Source of the DNA: Rotaria macrura
Taxonomy: Eukaryota; Rotifera; Eurotatoria; Philodinida; Philodinidae
Assembly (NCBI GenBank): GCA_900239685.1
Contig: OENT01000080.1
Span: 161,450-225,449, forward strand
Reading direction: 5' to 3'
Length of the DNA: 64,000 nucleotides
Shown here: positions 12,077-24,866 of the stretch, in pieces
Numbering within the stretch: position 1 is the first letter of the stretch
Layout: each line of letters opens with the position of its first letter
The notes under the pieces: model-generated
The model's input: only the letters and a program-made list of their open reading frames with translations
Told to the model about the DNA's origin: nothing
Databases searched by the model: none
Position numbers and translations under genes: made by a program

Positions 12077-14553
12077 ATGTCTAACGATCCGATCCCGTCC
12101 TTCTTTACACTACCAGTGGAACTGCTTCACTTTATTTTTGGCTATCTTGATGCAAAAACAATCGTTCGCTCGTTGCCAAGCGTTTGTAAACGATTCTATA
12201 CTGTTGTGAAGACATACAGTCATTTCAAATACGATTTTAGTTCAATATCGAAATCGGACTTTCTATTCTTGTGTAATTTTATTCAATACGATAATGTTGA
12301 ATCACTTACCCTCTCTGATAGAGATGAGACTGCAGGTCAAATCGAATATTTCCTATCGTTCATCCGTATCAAATATTTAACTCGACTTCGTTCTTTAACT
12401 CTTCTTGACATCGACAAACACTACCTGAATATTATTTTGAAAGATGTTCAAACGTTGTCACTCGAGTCATTATCAATTTATTCGAAACAAGAGTATTCGG
12501 AAGACAGTACAACAGCAGATGAGTTGTCAAAATTTGTTTCCTTACCTAGTCTGAAAAAAGTTCATTTAAACATGTCTAATTTCGCTACATCTAATATAGT
12601 ATGGCCATTAGAATCCAATATACAAGAGCTCGAAATTAATTGTCTAACAGTTGATGAATACAGTTATACAATTCTTCATTTGCCAAATCTACGAACTTTA
12701 GTAGTGTCTAATTTGACTGAAGATGATAGTGATCAAACACTACCACAACTGTCCAACTTTATCAAACCGATGTATCAATTATTTTCGTTAACGTTTAAAT
12801 ACTGTCGAATTCATATGATCTCACTTCAATCAATGCTCTCAGTGATGCCTTCACTTGAACATCTTCGATTGATCGGATCAGCAGATTTGCGTATGTTTAT
12901 ATCCGAATTGAATCAATGGGAAAAATTCGTTGGCACCAAATTGAAGTCACTGACCAAGTTCGAATGTTTTCTCACTGGAATCGTGGATTTTTTCGGCCCT
13001 CAGATCGATGACGAACTTCTTATAGCTCCATTTCGAACACCATTCTGGACTGAAATCAAACGTTGGTTTGTCATGTGTGATTATGTAGTCTCTTCACAAA
13101 CTGTGATTCTTCATACACCTTCGAGCTTCGACCCTGAATTCACACTGACCTATAATTCTAAGGGAATACAACGATCAACTTCGATTCCAAACATGAATAA
13201 TAAATTAGTAATGGATGGAGTGCGTAAAATGAAGTTGGATTTAAATGAAGTGATTGCTGAGACTACATCACCAAGGGTACAGTAAAATAAAGATTCATTC
13301 TATTTTTAAACGTCAATATTTCTCTCCTCACGATAACTATCGAGAGTTTCAAAGAACCTATTTCTTATTAAAGCCATTCTAAAAAACAAAGACTCAAAAG
13401 AATGATTCTTTGGTATAAACCCCGTACTTTCCAGCAGGTACACAGAAATATGATTCTTCGTTAAACACAGCCTAAGTAATTCAATAGAGACCAGCTTATA
13501 GAAACGTATCAAAATACTTCAGTTGGATCATGATATTTTCTTTGTGTCCACCGAGGGGTAGATTAGTACAAAGTTCGATTGCAATTGAGATTAAACTGTA
13601 TGAGTTAATTGGGAAAATGTTTTTAATTTTATAATGGAAACTTCTCATAATTATCTGCCACTCGGAAGACTATTTCGAGAATATTCTTATCTCTATACCA
13701 TCATATAAGTTTTAGTTGTAATTATGAATAATATTGAATGATACAGCTAAGTAGTTTTTGATTTCCAACAGACATACGTCATTCTTACAATCAATACTGA
13801 ATTCTGAAAAAAAGGACAGAGAAGCGAATAGATGTCAAAAGACTTTCAATTATTGCGTAGTACCTGAAAAGTAATGAACACTACGATTGCTCTTTAAAAA
13901 ATCTAATGAAGCACTTGAGGAAAACGTTTTTATGTGTTTAGATTAAAGTTCGGAAAGTTTTAAGATTTTTCGTTATTAACAATAAAATAAATTTCAATCA
14001 AGATTATTTATTGAAACTGATTTGTTTCGAGTAGGGTGGCTTGCCAAATCATGTATTATTTCCTAAAATCGATGAACTCACACTAACCGTCGGGTATGAA
14101 TGGCCATTGGGTTCTCTTCGACTCCTTTCCACTCTCATCGATCTGCCGCATCTTGGCGAACTTTCGTTGTGCATAAGTGACTTCTTAATTAATTCATCGA
14201 AGTCGACAGTGAACATTGGTAAATTGTTGAAAATAGCGTGCAACATTCATTCTGTTAAAATATATAATTATTCCAACTACATAAATATGAACGATGATTA
14301 CTACCAAATATGTTCCTTGATTCCTAATAGTGTGAGACACCTCAGGATTTCCGTATCTACCAATACCCAGATAGAAACGATTGTTCGCTATCGAAAGTAT
14401 TTATCCAGCATCAGATTCGAACTGAAAAACAACAGTTATTTTGGTTTTCCATTTAACTTCAAATGGTTAAAACAAGGCAAAGGAGATTATACTTATCGAC
14501 TGACGAACTCATCTCTTTGCATGTGGTTTGATAAACAGAAAAATCAATCGTAG
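12077..14553 (+). CDS. F-box protein with divergent leucine-rich repeats
   Basis: Two exons, 12077-13276 and 14035-14553, join in phase 0 at AAGG|GTACAG and GTAG|GGT to give 572 residues. Residues 7-44 form an F-box (LPVELLHFIFGYLD, then LPSVCKRFY). F-boxes bind Skp1 and recruit substrates to SCF ubiquitin ligases. The rest has irregular leucine-rich repeats (for example SLESLSI, NIQELEI, NLRTLVV, SLEHLRL and, in exon 2, KIDELTL and HLGELSL), the usual substrate-binding part. The 758-bp intron is long for this window. Genes of this layout are numerous in bdelloids. If the intron is not removed, the first exon ends by itself after 402 residues, so a shorter form is possible. The substrate is unknown. 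Confidence 0.8.
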
Positions 14554-17500
14554 AAAAAACAATTGATCAGGGTTTTAGATATTTTAAATATTATCATTCG
14601 TATTTTATATTGTCCTTAATATGTTGCGTTGAGAAATCTCATTCTACTAATAAAATCCAATTTATTTTATGGTACACCCAACATCAGGATATTTAATTTT
14701 TTCTCATTGTAGCTTATATATCTCCCCAATAATCCAGTAAACTCTGCGAAACGCACATCATAAGGGAAACTCATCAAGTTCTCTTACCAATAAAAATTTT
14801 CATAGTGCTTCGCTAAGTAAAGCCTGAGTTATTCCAAAAAATACTTTGCTTCATATAATTTGAAAATTGGCTACAATTTTCAGGGGTGGGCTGACAGGTT
14901 AGAATTTGACGCCGAAAAATAGATCTTTAGAGGAACGTTTTCCACCGAACTTGTTCGACTTTGGACAAGCTTCGAGAATATCGGATTCTTTTTTGGCAAA
15001 TCAAAATGTATCATATAGAAAAATTTGATAACTCGAATACAAAGATTTCACGAAAGAGATAGAACTTTTCTCATGCTAGGATGATTGTGAGCATTGTTTT
15101 TTCTATAACACGATGGATTCCCTTTCAACACTCCCCCAAAATTTCACCGATATTCATGTCAACTTGTCCGACGAAAATGCTAAGTTGCAAGATAAAATAA
15201 TTTCACATAGGTGATCAAATTTACAGAGTCATCGCGATTTAACTTACTTAGTATAAAAGAATTAGTATTTGTATCATTCTTCAACTCAATAACTCAAAGT
15301 ATGCAACACATCTAATAAATGTTTGATACCATATTTTCGGTTAATTAAAAGAATTTTCTGAAATTTATGATTTAAAACTTTTGACACTCGAGGATGAAGG
15401 CTGGCTGATTCTGCCATTCAGCTTCTTTCAACTTACTGCTAATGCATGAATAATTCTGATGAGGAAATGATCTGCATTTTTTAAAATTATGTATATGACA
15501 GATGTCAAAATGACAATCGACAATAAAATTACAGTAATATAAAGATTAGTGAAACTGGCATTCTTTCTCTGCCATTACTAATTCAGAGGACGTACTGAGA
15601 ACAATTTTCAAGTACTAATTTAAATTGAGCCAAATCATGCATTTTATCAACAAACATATCGATGTCTTGTACCTATGAAAGATCCAATCGTATATTTTGA
15701 TCATCGTTACATTGCACCAATGAGTCGAACTATTTTACATCCTATACTAGCAGTAGCAGGCCAACATTAACATTTCCTTATTGATATAATGTAAGATAGA
15801 ACGCTGTTGCATAGCACTGCTGAATAAGTCGAATAATTTGAATTCATAATGTCTTTTAAGCTTACAAAAATATCTAACTTAAAATAAAGAATACAATATC
15901 ATTTCATCATAAGTGAACCACATCAAAATGGTTTGAAAAGATACACAACACTGATATATATATATATATATATATCATTGAATAAGAGAACATATTTATT
16001 TCAAGGAATGATGGAGAGTATACAATCAGAGTACCGTGTCCCGTTTAAAAAAAAATATCATCAAAATGTATGTCTAATCAAAGGATATCAATATCAACTA
16101 CTGTTTCCAGCCATTGTTGCATATACGACGACTCACAGAAAGTTCACCAGTATACATTTCAACAGCGTAATAGTATCTTAGCATACAAATAAAAGAAATA
16201 TGAGATCAACTCCTAAAGGAGATTGAATAAAGTTAAGTATGAAGTTTCCATGTGTGTGAATAGATATAAAATGACGCAAAATATCGACCAACAATTTTAT
16301 TTGATATTAGGAAAAAAATATATATATACCTGACCAGAGATTATGATCATTTAGTTTATACTTTGAGACTAATGCGAATGTGTGTATGTGTGTTGTAAAT
16401 GAAATAGTATCTTCGATATGAGAAATTTTGAGAGAGATACTTTTTCACTAAAAAACTATTCTGACATATAGTTTTATCAATTTAATTAACCTATACAGGA
16501 CAAATTTCAAATACTGAATTGGTCACTGAAATATAATTCATGATATAGAGTACTCATCATTAGAGTTTAAAAGTTTTCTGTCGAGGAAGAAAAAAGATGA
16601 AATTTAGAATAGGATGAATTTCATTGATCACAGAATAAAACCTTTATGATAAGATTATTGTTCAAAATCTGATGAGAACTATAATAGTACTTTTACAGAA
16701 ATATGGCCCATAAAGAATAGTCCAAGGAGTTGTTATCAGAAAATGTGAATCTTTGAAAACACATGTAAACAGTCAATTGATATCTTAAAGCTCATTAATT
16801 TTAATAATGTTCTCTTACAATTTGGCTACTCTGCGAATCAAGTTCGAGTACCAACCACTCAAGTAAAGTAAACTTGGAGGAAGCAGCTGAGTGTGAGAGG
16901 TAGAAATATTTCAATATTATTTCTTAGTGAAACATATTTTAGTATTGATTATGTAAATGAAAAGCAATAATACCTACTATCTTAATCTACATTTGAGTAT
17001 GTTTTGTTGCGTGTCATGAAAATCAGAGAAAATTTCAGCAGAATCGAGGAGTCACACAAGTTTTTAATTCGATTAAAGATAGCGTTCAGGTGTCGAAGAA
17101 GAGTATTTGATTGGACCATGATTAAGAGATTGATTGGAAGAAGAAAAATCCTCTGTAATAAGAAAGGAGCCGTAAAAGAATAATTGACCTAATCTATTTT
17201 ATACATTGATTCATCTCTAAGAATGAATCTTTCAAATGAAAATAATATCGTGCCTTGGAAAAAATGAAGATGTTTTTTTCATTGGTAGTACTCTGCAATG
17301 CTGCTACGTTGACTGAACAATAGATTGGAAAGTAGTTGAATATGAAAGTGTGTAAAGATAGAGATAGAAGATAATATAAACTAGTATTTCTACAATTGAG
17401 ACAGTTAATATATATACATACTTCTAGTACTGATGAATCTAATAAGTTTTTAAAGTTGTATTCCATGCTTATTGAATCAAGCATTCATATCTGCAGAAGT

Positions 17501-17590
17501 TAAAAGTAAGGTACTCTTACTCAACGTAGGACTTCAATCAGTCAGTACTGTAAAACAAAAACAAATCTCAATGAAATGATGTATTGAATC
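14554..17590. other. Intergenic, AT-rich; TA microsatellite
   Basis: No supported gene in 3 kb. A (TA)n run lies at about 15953-15975 and another TA-rich patch near 16318-16330. Short frames at 15933-16181 and 17194-17484 have no family resemblance and read through simple sequence. Confidence 0.5.
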
Positions 17591-18086
17591 CTATACTATT
17601 GAAGATGCATCACTTTTGGAAACATCAACAGTTACTACTGATTGAAAGATCCATGAAGTTAAAATTGACACTGACTCATTTTTAGGAGCATCATTCAATT
17701 CATGGACTTCTTGTTCGATATTTAATGTTTGTAGGTCTTTCAAAAGTACTCTTTTGATTGAGTCATTAGAACATGATCTTAATATAGTATTCAACAACTT
17801 TTTATAATGGAAGCTGACTTTTTTCTTTTCGTTCTACAATACGTATTGACTCAACATTCATAATAATTACAACTATGATAAATCTAACTTTTGAAGTTGT
17901 AGACAATTCATTTGAAATATATAGAATCAAATTTTGGGTGGCTACAAAATCTACCAGTAAAAAATTATATGTTGGCAGTTTTGGAACGAAAGAACAGTGG
18001 AAAGAAGTGAGAAAAAAATATGTAACTGTGATGTAGTGACCATGATTTCTTTTGTAATACATCTTTCTGTTTCGACTTCGTTGCAT
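17591..18086 (-). CDS. Possible hypothetical protein, frame broken
   Basis: Two adjacent minus-strand frames (18086-17802 and 17797-17591) join into one if a single A is dropped from the A6 run at 17819-17824. The join gives a hydrophobic stretch (VRFIIVVIIM) followed by a charged region and a Ser-rich tail. I do not recognise a family. An acceptor-like AG precedes the region beginning DFVATQN, so the true start may be an upstream exon. It could equally be chance open frame in AT-rich DNA. Confidence 0.25.
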
Positions 18087-18581
18087 GAGTCATCTAAATA
18101 TATAGTTATACATTCCTATATACATATCTATATATATATACATGTATTTTATTTGTAAAGTCAGTTACAACTAGAACTCTTGTTCGTTTCTTTTCATCTT
18201 TTTCCTTCGTTGTTTCTATTCTCTTTGAAGTCAATAAAACATATTATTGACCTTGAATACGAATTGTCTTTTACACAAACGTAATACGTGACAGTAACTC
18301 ATTCATGAACATGTATACCTGGATACAAACAATAGTGAGTATTCAAGTGGCAATCTCAATCTATTTAAGTAGATGAGTCGAGCGGTTGTCTTTTCAACAT
18401 TTTATAAAACAAGCAAAGAAAAAAACAAAACTGAACGCCAGCAATATAATACGATTATCTAATTTAAAGTAAGCCAATCAAACCGAATTCAAGATGATCC
18501 ATTAAGAAAACGTAGTTAATTTCGAGAGATCAAGAATTTTTGTTCTCTGATCATGATAACTCGATCATAGTACTTTGCTAT
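18087..18581. other. Spacer with TA-rich simple sequence
   Basis: Contains a TA-rich tract near 18110-18145 and two short TC-rich patches. No gene seen. It would include the 3' UTR of the minus-strand CMAH-like gene. Confidence 0.45.
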
Positions 18582-20008
18582 TTAATCTTTTTGTTGATTA
18601 TTTATTTCCCATTCATCTAATGTTTGTAATAGATCCAACGGTATGGCAGTACTGAACGAACTCCATTGTGGAGGATCCACAGGTAGATTATATTTGAAAT
18701 GATTCCAAAATTTTCTATGATAGATATTGGGTTGAGCGAAAAATCTTGCACTAAATCCAGTAAAAATATAATTCCAAGAGAATCCACGAATTAATGTATC
18801 GCGAATTACGGATGCGCGAATACGAATACAAAGTATTGGACGATTCTCAGGATTACTATCAAGAATAGTGGGATTTGAATGAATAAAATCGATATAATAT
18901 TGTCGAATTATATGAGAAAAATCGTCATTTGTTTCAATAATATGTAGAACAAGATCATAGTTATAAAATGCTGCCCATTCAAAGTAATATTGCACTCCTT
19001 CGATGGATTTTAATGGTTCATAATCTAAACTTTGATCTAACTGATAGATGTAAGGCTCATAATTCCACGATTTTTTCAAGTAATCCTCTAATAACTTGGA
19101 CGGTTCATCCGCAACGTTAGTTCCAATGTTACATTGTCCTCCGGGAAAAGGACACCATGTTTTTAAGAAAGGAAAACGTGATTTCAACACTTGAGCTACG
19201 GTTAACGGATTGTTCTTCCAATTAAGATGGCAGATTTGTTCATCGTTAGGTCCTTTCTCTATAAAATATCCTCCTATGGGAATCCACAATGAAGGATTAC
19301 TTAACTGAATTAGTTTAATTATTTTTTTAATATAAATATCATCTTTTGCTTTCGACATTTCATAGACTTTTTCTTGTCCATATTGTTCTACGAAACATGA
19401 CGGATATGCGTTTTTATTTGAAGTAAAATTACTTAATAAAACATCGACAGTATAAGGTAAACATTCTCCATTAGGAATAGAGCAATCGGCCAAATTTAAA
19501 ATTGTGTGACCTTTATATTCAAATAGAAAAACAGTATCACTACGAGGATGTTTATGATCAGGTAATATCATGAACTGAAATTCTTTTTCTTTTACGATTT
19601 CCCAATGACCAAATTGAATTGTTTTAACATTAATAAATCCTAAGAGTTCGATTTGAGTTTTCAATGTCTTTATGAATATTTCTGGAATGTAGATGGGAAT
19701 TTGAGAATTTATTTTTGCAATACGTCTTAATGTTGGTGCATTGAAATGATCCGGAGATGTTGATGAAATAAGAATACCATTAGCATTGGCAATTCTACGA
19801 TAAAAATCCTGGTCAATTTCATACAACAACCACCAACTACGACCATAACAAGGACCCGTTAACCAAGGATCCATTATTAATTTCATTCCATTTGCATGGA
19901 TTTCTATACAAGCATGACTTAAATAACAGACAGTTAATTCATTGTCGTTTAAATTTTGTTTTTCGCTCAAATCGACTTTCCATGGTTCATATAAAAATGG
20001 TTCCAATA
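18582..20008 (-). CDS. CMAH-like protein, metallo-beta-lactamase-fold half
   Basis: Open for about 474 codons. It aligns by eye along the catalytic half of CMP-N-acetylneuraminate hydroxylase: YLSHACIEI, then DPWLTGPCYGRSWWLLYE, MILPDHKHP, EYKGHTILNLADC with PNGECLP, and near the end IYHRKFWNHFKYNLPVDPPQW. In vertebrates this enzyme converts CMP-Neu5Ac to CMP-Neu5Gc in the cytosol. The first ATG lies about 40 codons inside the fold, so this part needs an upstream exon; the fitting partner is the Rieske segment at 21650-22042. Odd: the family's HLHSDH metal motif reads STSPDH here (residues 82-87), losing two His. It may be catalytically altered. CMAH is, as I recall, mainly a deuterostome gene with scattered bacterial and algal relatives, so its presence here is notable. 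Confidence 0.8.
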
Positions 20009-21649
20009 CTTGTCTATTCAGAAATCATCAGTTCAGTTTTTTTCAGTAGGTTGGACGTCTTCTTTTTGAATAACTTAGTTGCTTACATACGTATGTAGAT
20101 ATTCACAATTTGACCTTATTATTTTAACGATTATGATTCAACTGTATCCACCTGTAGAAAACAAAAATGGCTTGTTTTCTGCTAAGCTTTTGTAATTAGT
20201 GTTCATATTTCATCCACGATATTATCATGAGAGGTAGATAGTAAGAATCTATTTTTTCTGACGATGTAAATAAGTTCTTTTCATGGATAACAGTTAACAT
20301 AGCAAAAATCCTACAGAAAATCAGCTTCCATATTGTAATAATTTATCAATCAATTGTTCGTCATTGAAGCTAAATCTTTCTACGAAACGATTCATTATTG
20401 GAACTAATTTTCATCTCCGAATAAAAATCAATATTACCACAGAAACATTTAAAAAAAGGACACGAAATCGTTCGAATCTGTTCGGTTCAATGGGAGTCGA
20501 CCAGAGTAGCAGATTTTCAATCTGATAGAATAGTGTTTGAGAGAGATTTTGAACAAAAATACGATATAAAACCATTGATTTGGCAGTCCATACTTGTCTA
20601 TATGCTTTCAGTCTCATAGACTTGTTTTCTCCTTTGTTTGAAAAAGCTTGCTAGAGTTAACGAAGTTAAGTAAGAGAAACACTGTTAAATTAAAAGATAA
20701 GACTCTTCCATATCTTGCATCTTCACACGTTCTTTGAACACGAAGATAATTCGCAGATGTTTCTAACGACAGCTGGTTTTCCGAGTATCCAGGAATAGGC
20801 ATTGCCAAAAACAGATTCCCTACAATCAATAACCAAATTGAAAGCTGTAATGCAATTATATCAATTTGTATGCTATGATGAACACTGATTTGTTTCACGC
20901 GAAACCTTATGTGTTGATGTTTTGTTAAGCATGTAGTACTTTATCATGTAACAGTTAGTTATAACAACTTCTCCACACAATAGTTTTAAGTCTTATATAA
21001 GCATAGATTTTCTAAGATTATTTTATTAATTGATGCGCCAGTATCAATTTGGTTTACTTCTGTACAATATTGCCCTTGAATAATTTTTTAAGATTGACTT
21101 TTCTCATTAATTTTGAGATAAATTTTTCATGTATCAGACATACTACGGTGTATAGTAACTTGTGCATTGTTTCTAAGAAATGTTCAGTGGAAGCACAAAT
21201 TTTCATATTGTTCAATAAGAAATAAAATACACTGTTTATCACTTGTCTGTTATAAAGAATTTTATTGGAGTTGACAAAAACGAACATAGGTTTTCTACTA
21301 TATTGAAAAGCAAACCTACGAGTAAGCGCAGACACTCACTCTTTGATCTACAAAAGAAGAGTTCTTTGCAAAACTTCTTTTTTTAATAAGCATCATCATA
21401 TTCTCTTATACGTGATGATTAGAGCATGGATTTCATTCTCACTAACGTTTTTATGATAAAGATCCAATCAGTTTTGTAAAAAATCTAATAAAAAGTCGTT
21501 TCTTCAAATAGCTTTTCAGTTACGGGCATTGATTCTTATTACCACATCATATCAGGGATTAATAAGTGTAAGAAACTTTTTTTGTATCTCTGTGATCAAT
21601 CATGATGCTGAAATGATTCTTGACTGGTGTCAATTTGATCATATGATTA
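20009..21649. other. Region separating the two CMAH-like halves
   Basis: 1.6 kb of AT-rich DNA between the Rieske and metallo-beta-lactamase halves. No GT-AG pair joins the halves in frame. The simplest in-frame junction would splice after AGAACTG and before TATTGG, giving a TT-AG or GT-AA intron. No terminal inverted repeats or target duplication are visible at its edges. It contains the small frame described at 20614-20898. Confidence 0.5.
20614..20898 (-). CDS. Possible small secreted peptide precursor
   Basis: An ATG at 20898 opens 94 codons. A hydrophobic segment (about residues 13-33) resembles a signal peptide and ends near MPIPGYS. Further on there is QRTCEDARYGR, in which Gly-Arg after Tyr resembles an amidation and cleavage site. 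It is on the same strand and inside the gap of the CMAH-like locus. I do not recognise the protein, and a frame of this size can arise by chance in such DNA. Confidence 0.25.
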   Translation of the reverse strand: MKQISVHHSIQIDIIALQLSIWLLIVGNLFLAMPIPGYSENQLSLETSANYLRVQRTCEDARYGRVLSFNLTVFLLLNFVNSSKLFQTKEKTSL

Positions 21650-22042
21650 TCAAACAGTTCTCATCATTAATTCCCCATCATCTCTCTTCTCAATTGTCAA
21701 AGGTTTTTGTTTAAGATAATCCGCTGGTTTAACATATTCTAAGGTTTTTACGTTTAATTTCCATCCATGATAAGTACATCGAACTATTTCCGGTGCATCT
21801 TCAATGTCATGAACAAAGTCTCCTCCGGCATGACGACATAGATTACGACAAATCGTTAAACTTCTATCTGGATCTTGATAAATTAAAAGAGGAATTGTTT
21901 CGATTTTTGCTTTATCTTGATCATTTGAAGGTACTTTGATAAAATTTAAACCAGTTTTCAAATTTTCAACGACGGATAATGGTAAATGACATATAATATG
22001 ATAGGGAATCGGATTTGATGGCATGTAATAAGGTAAAGACAT
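21650..22042 (-). CDS. CMAH-like protein, Rieske [2Fe-2S] half
   Basis: 130 residues from an ATG at 22042. The Rieske cluster motif is complete: C69-x-H71 and C89-x2-H92 with 17 residues between (CRHAGG and CTYHGW). It then runs through WKLNVKTLEYVKPADYL, matching the N-terminal domain of CMP-N-acetylneuraminate hydroxylase up to the end of the Rieske fold. The frame stops (TGA) directly after ELMMRTV, exactly where the next half begins in the homologous enzyme, so no residues appear missing. It may be exon 1 of a two-exon gene with an unusual intron, or a stand-alone Rieske ferredoxin made by a split of the gene. Electron transfer to the catalytic half would be its role. Confidence 0.8.
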   Translation of the reverse strand: MSLPYYMPSNPIPYHIICHLPLSVVENLKTGLNFIKVPSNDQDKAKIETIPLLIYQDPDRSLTICRNLCRHAGGDFVHDIEDAPEIVRCTYHGWKLNVKTLEYVKPADYLKQKPLTIEKRDDGELMMRTV

Positions 22043-24866
22043 GATAGATAATGGACTTAATTGAAGAGTCTACTTATTTGCATCTAAATATAAAATAGTT
22101 AGTATAAATATTATTTTCTTGTTTTTATGACTCGCTTTCAGTTTTTCATTTCATCGGTGCATCATTTCTTTTCATATCTAATAAACTAGTGATTTATTGT
22201 AGTATTTCTAATTGTAATAATAATTAGTTCCAATAATTGATGTAACATCAAGTCAAAAAACAAAACAACTGATGAACTTTGTTTGAATCACACTCTAGAA
22301 GAATAGTTTTTTGCACTTTTTTTTCTTAAGATGTGATCTTGTTCATGATTGGCTCCACTGTCATACAACAGAAATTTTCTCTCCTAGCAAAAATATATTT
22401 GTTAATTAGTTCCCTAGCGCACTACATGATTGATTCAGCAATGAAAAGAGAACAAATAGTAGTGCTTACTTTCTTTTATTCTGTTCTTTCATCGCAATAA
22501 CTAAATAGAGTGTCGCTAGCTTATTGTTCTCATTATGCGACATATGGACTTAAGAGTAAAAGAAACTAAAAGCAGCAGTTGGTACCCTTCAAAGTGACTT
22601 GTACGTTCATCAAGTCTAATTAAAACCTTTATCGACTATGTAATTGTAATACATACTTTTCTTGATTTATTGTAAGACTGATATTTGTTCCAACAGAGAC
22701 TTCATCGACATGGACTATTTTCTTGTTCATTTCAATCATCATCCGTAAAACTTATGACCGTAATGTTTCTTTTTGAAATTGAAACATTTTAAGTTAAAAC
22801 TATTCATATAGGAGTTGTTAAAAACGATTGATGAGAACTATTCTTGAATTCAAAGCAATCACTTGGAAATACGAACCATTATAATTTTGTTAAAAACCTA
22901 TATCGAAAAATTTACTGAAGTCGAATGAAGTAGTCCAGTATCTTCTAGTGCGTATAATTTTATTCATGAGTGACACCTTAAATCGAATATAGTAGGGAAA
23001 ATAGAGAAAATTCTTTTAATAATGAATCCGTACGAAGTGGATTGGAGCGCAAGGTAAAATTGAAAATTTCTTTTAGACAATATGAACATTTTTAGGTAAA
23101 CTAAACTTCTTCTACTTTAACTATGTGGTTGAATGAATTATAAAAGTGTTCAATATAGTCATTCATGGGTCATCGAACTATATAGTACGACACGAGTATC
23201 CGCACTAGTGGAGAGAGCATTCACACTGCAGAAATGTCGGTGATTAACTTTCTATCAAAAACTTAAGACCTCATGTAAGTCAGTATTTGTTATTAAAATA
23301 CTAATCAGCAATACATGTTACTCCTAGATCTAAATGCAACGGACAAGATGCCTTGGTGTGATCGATGGCTGAAGTGTTGTTCGAATACATAAACAACATC
23401 TCTGGCTAAAGTATTTAGTTTTTGATTAGATTCAGATCGATCGTTATTAGAGCCTTAATTCATTGACACCGTGGAATTGATGCATCTATTAATTAATTAT
23501 CGACATTTATTAAGTGTCGAACATCATTTTCCCTCAGAGATAGTAATATTATTCGTAATGTCATGCCTCTTGGCTTCATAATCTCGATAATATTTATGAC
23601 TAACGTGTGCGTATGATTTGATTAACGGTCAACACGTTTGTTTTACTCATCAAACATCTAGATCCCCAATTAGTTTCATTGATCAAGTTTGTTGATGTAT
23701 TTGTTGTAAATAAAACCTGCCTTATTGCTCTTTACAATACAATCAGATATAATGTTGTGTTGTATCATGTAATAGATCCTTGCCAAAGGATGTACAATTG
23801 AATGAATAAGGAGATATCTTACAACAATTTTGTATATTTAGATAGTATGCTTCCAATCATTGTTCGAGTACATACTACTATCAGCATGAACATTTCATCA
23901 CTAAAGATAGGTCATCGACAGGATGCATGAATAAAACAAATTGGTGGAGAAGGCAGAAAAGAAAACAGGAAAATACGGCATAGAAAAATGTAGAATATAA
24001 AACTACGCAAAGAAAAGATAGAAAGGAACATAGAGAACCTAAAAGATGCCAATATTTAACAAAATTTTATTTTCCGAACTGGTAGTGGCTGTTATGAGAA
24101 TAGTTAAAGTTTTCATTCCTAACATTGCTAATATGTAAACTATATTTATGTATCAATATAGTGAGAACAAACAAAAGAAATAATTTGAAACGATCAAAAC
24201 ACGATTAAAGAAAGATAAAATCAATCCAAAGCAGGTATGGAATGGATTAGCATCGCTACTTCGATCGCGTGAAAAAAAAAAGAAATAATACTGATGAACT
24301 TAGACTTTCCCGCTATTATTGTGTTTTATTACTTGATCTAATCAAATTTTTCTTATCTGCAAGGTTATTTAAATATTGCAATTTTTGGCATTTCTTTTTT
24401 GATGTTTTTCATCGAATACTGAAAAAGTATTCATAAAAATGAAATGACTCGCAAACTTCTATTCAGATCGAAGTACTGGTGTATCATTCTTGCTCGCTGT
24501 CATCAACTTTACATTGATAACTAAGTATCGAGAGAGCCATAATAATTACGTATATAGATGTTCTAGACTCAAAAATTCAAACTTCAACTGTATCATAAAG
24601 ATTTCGATATTTTAAGTAGCATACCAGTCAAATTACGTATGAACGATTACAAGGCGATGTAAATTCTAACTTGTCTATGTAAACGGCATAGACGAGCAGC
24701 GAATAGGAAGTTCATTGTTATTACTTACATGGTACAAAAAAATTCTTTATTTTCATCCACACACAGAGTAAAACGTTGGCGAAAAGCAAAACAAAACCTT
24801 CTAAAATACTACCAACAAAATATACTTGATTTAATAAGATACATTGAATAATGGCATACAGTAAGT
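22043..24866. other. Intergenic, no gene seen
   Basis: 2.8 kb of AT-rich sequence upstream of the Rieske half, which should hold its promoter, and downstream of the ART-receiver gene. A purine-rich stretch lies at about 23940-24055. No coding or RNA gene could be supported. Confidence 0.5.

Noticed and set aside
14049-14246. Minus-strand frame opposite F-box exon 2
   Set aside because: It is the complement of a well-supported coding exon.
16820-16890. GTTCGAGTACC word resembling a tRNA T-loop
   Set aside because: No acceptor stem, D-arm or anticodon arm could be folded around it.
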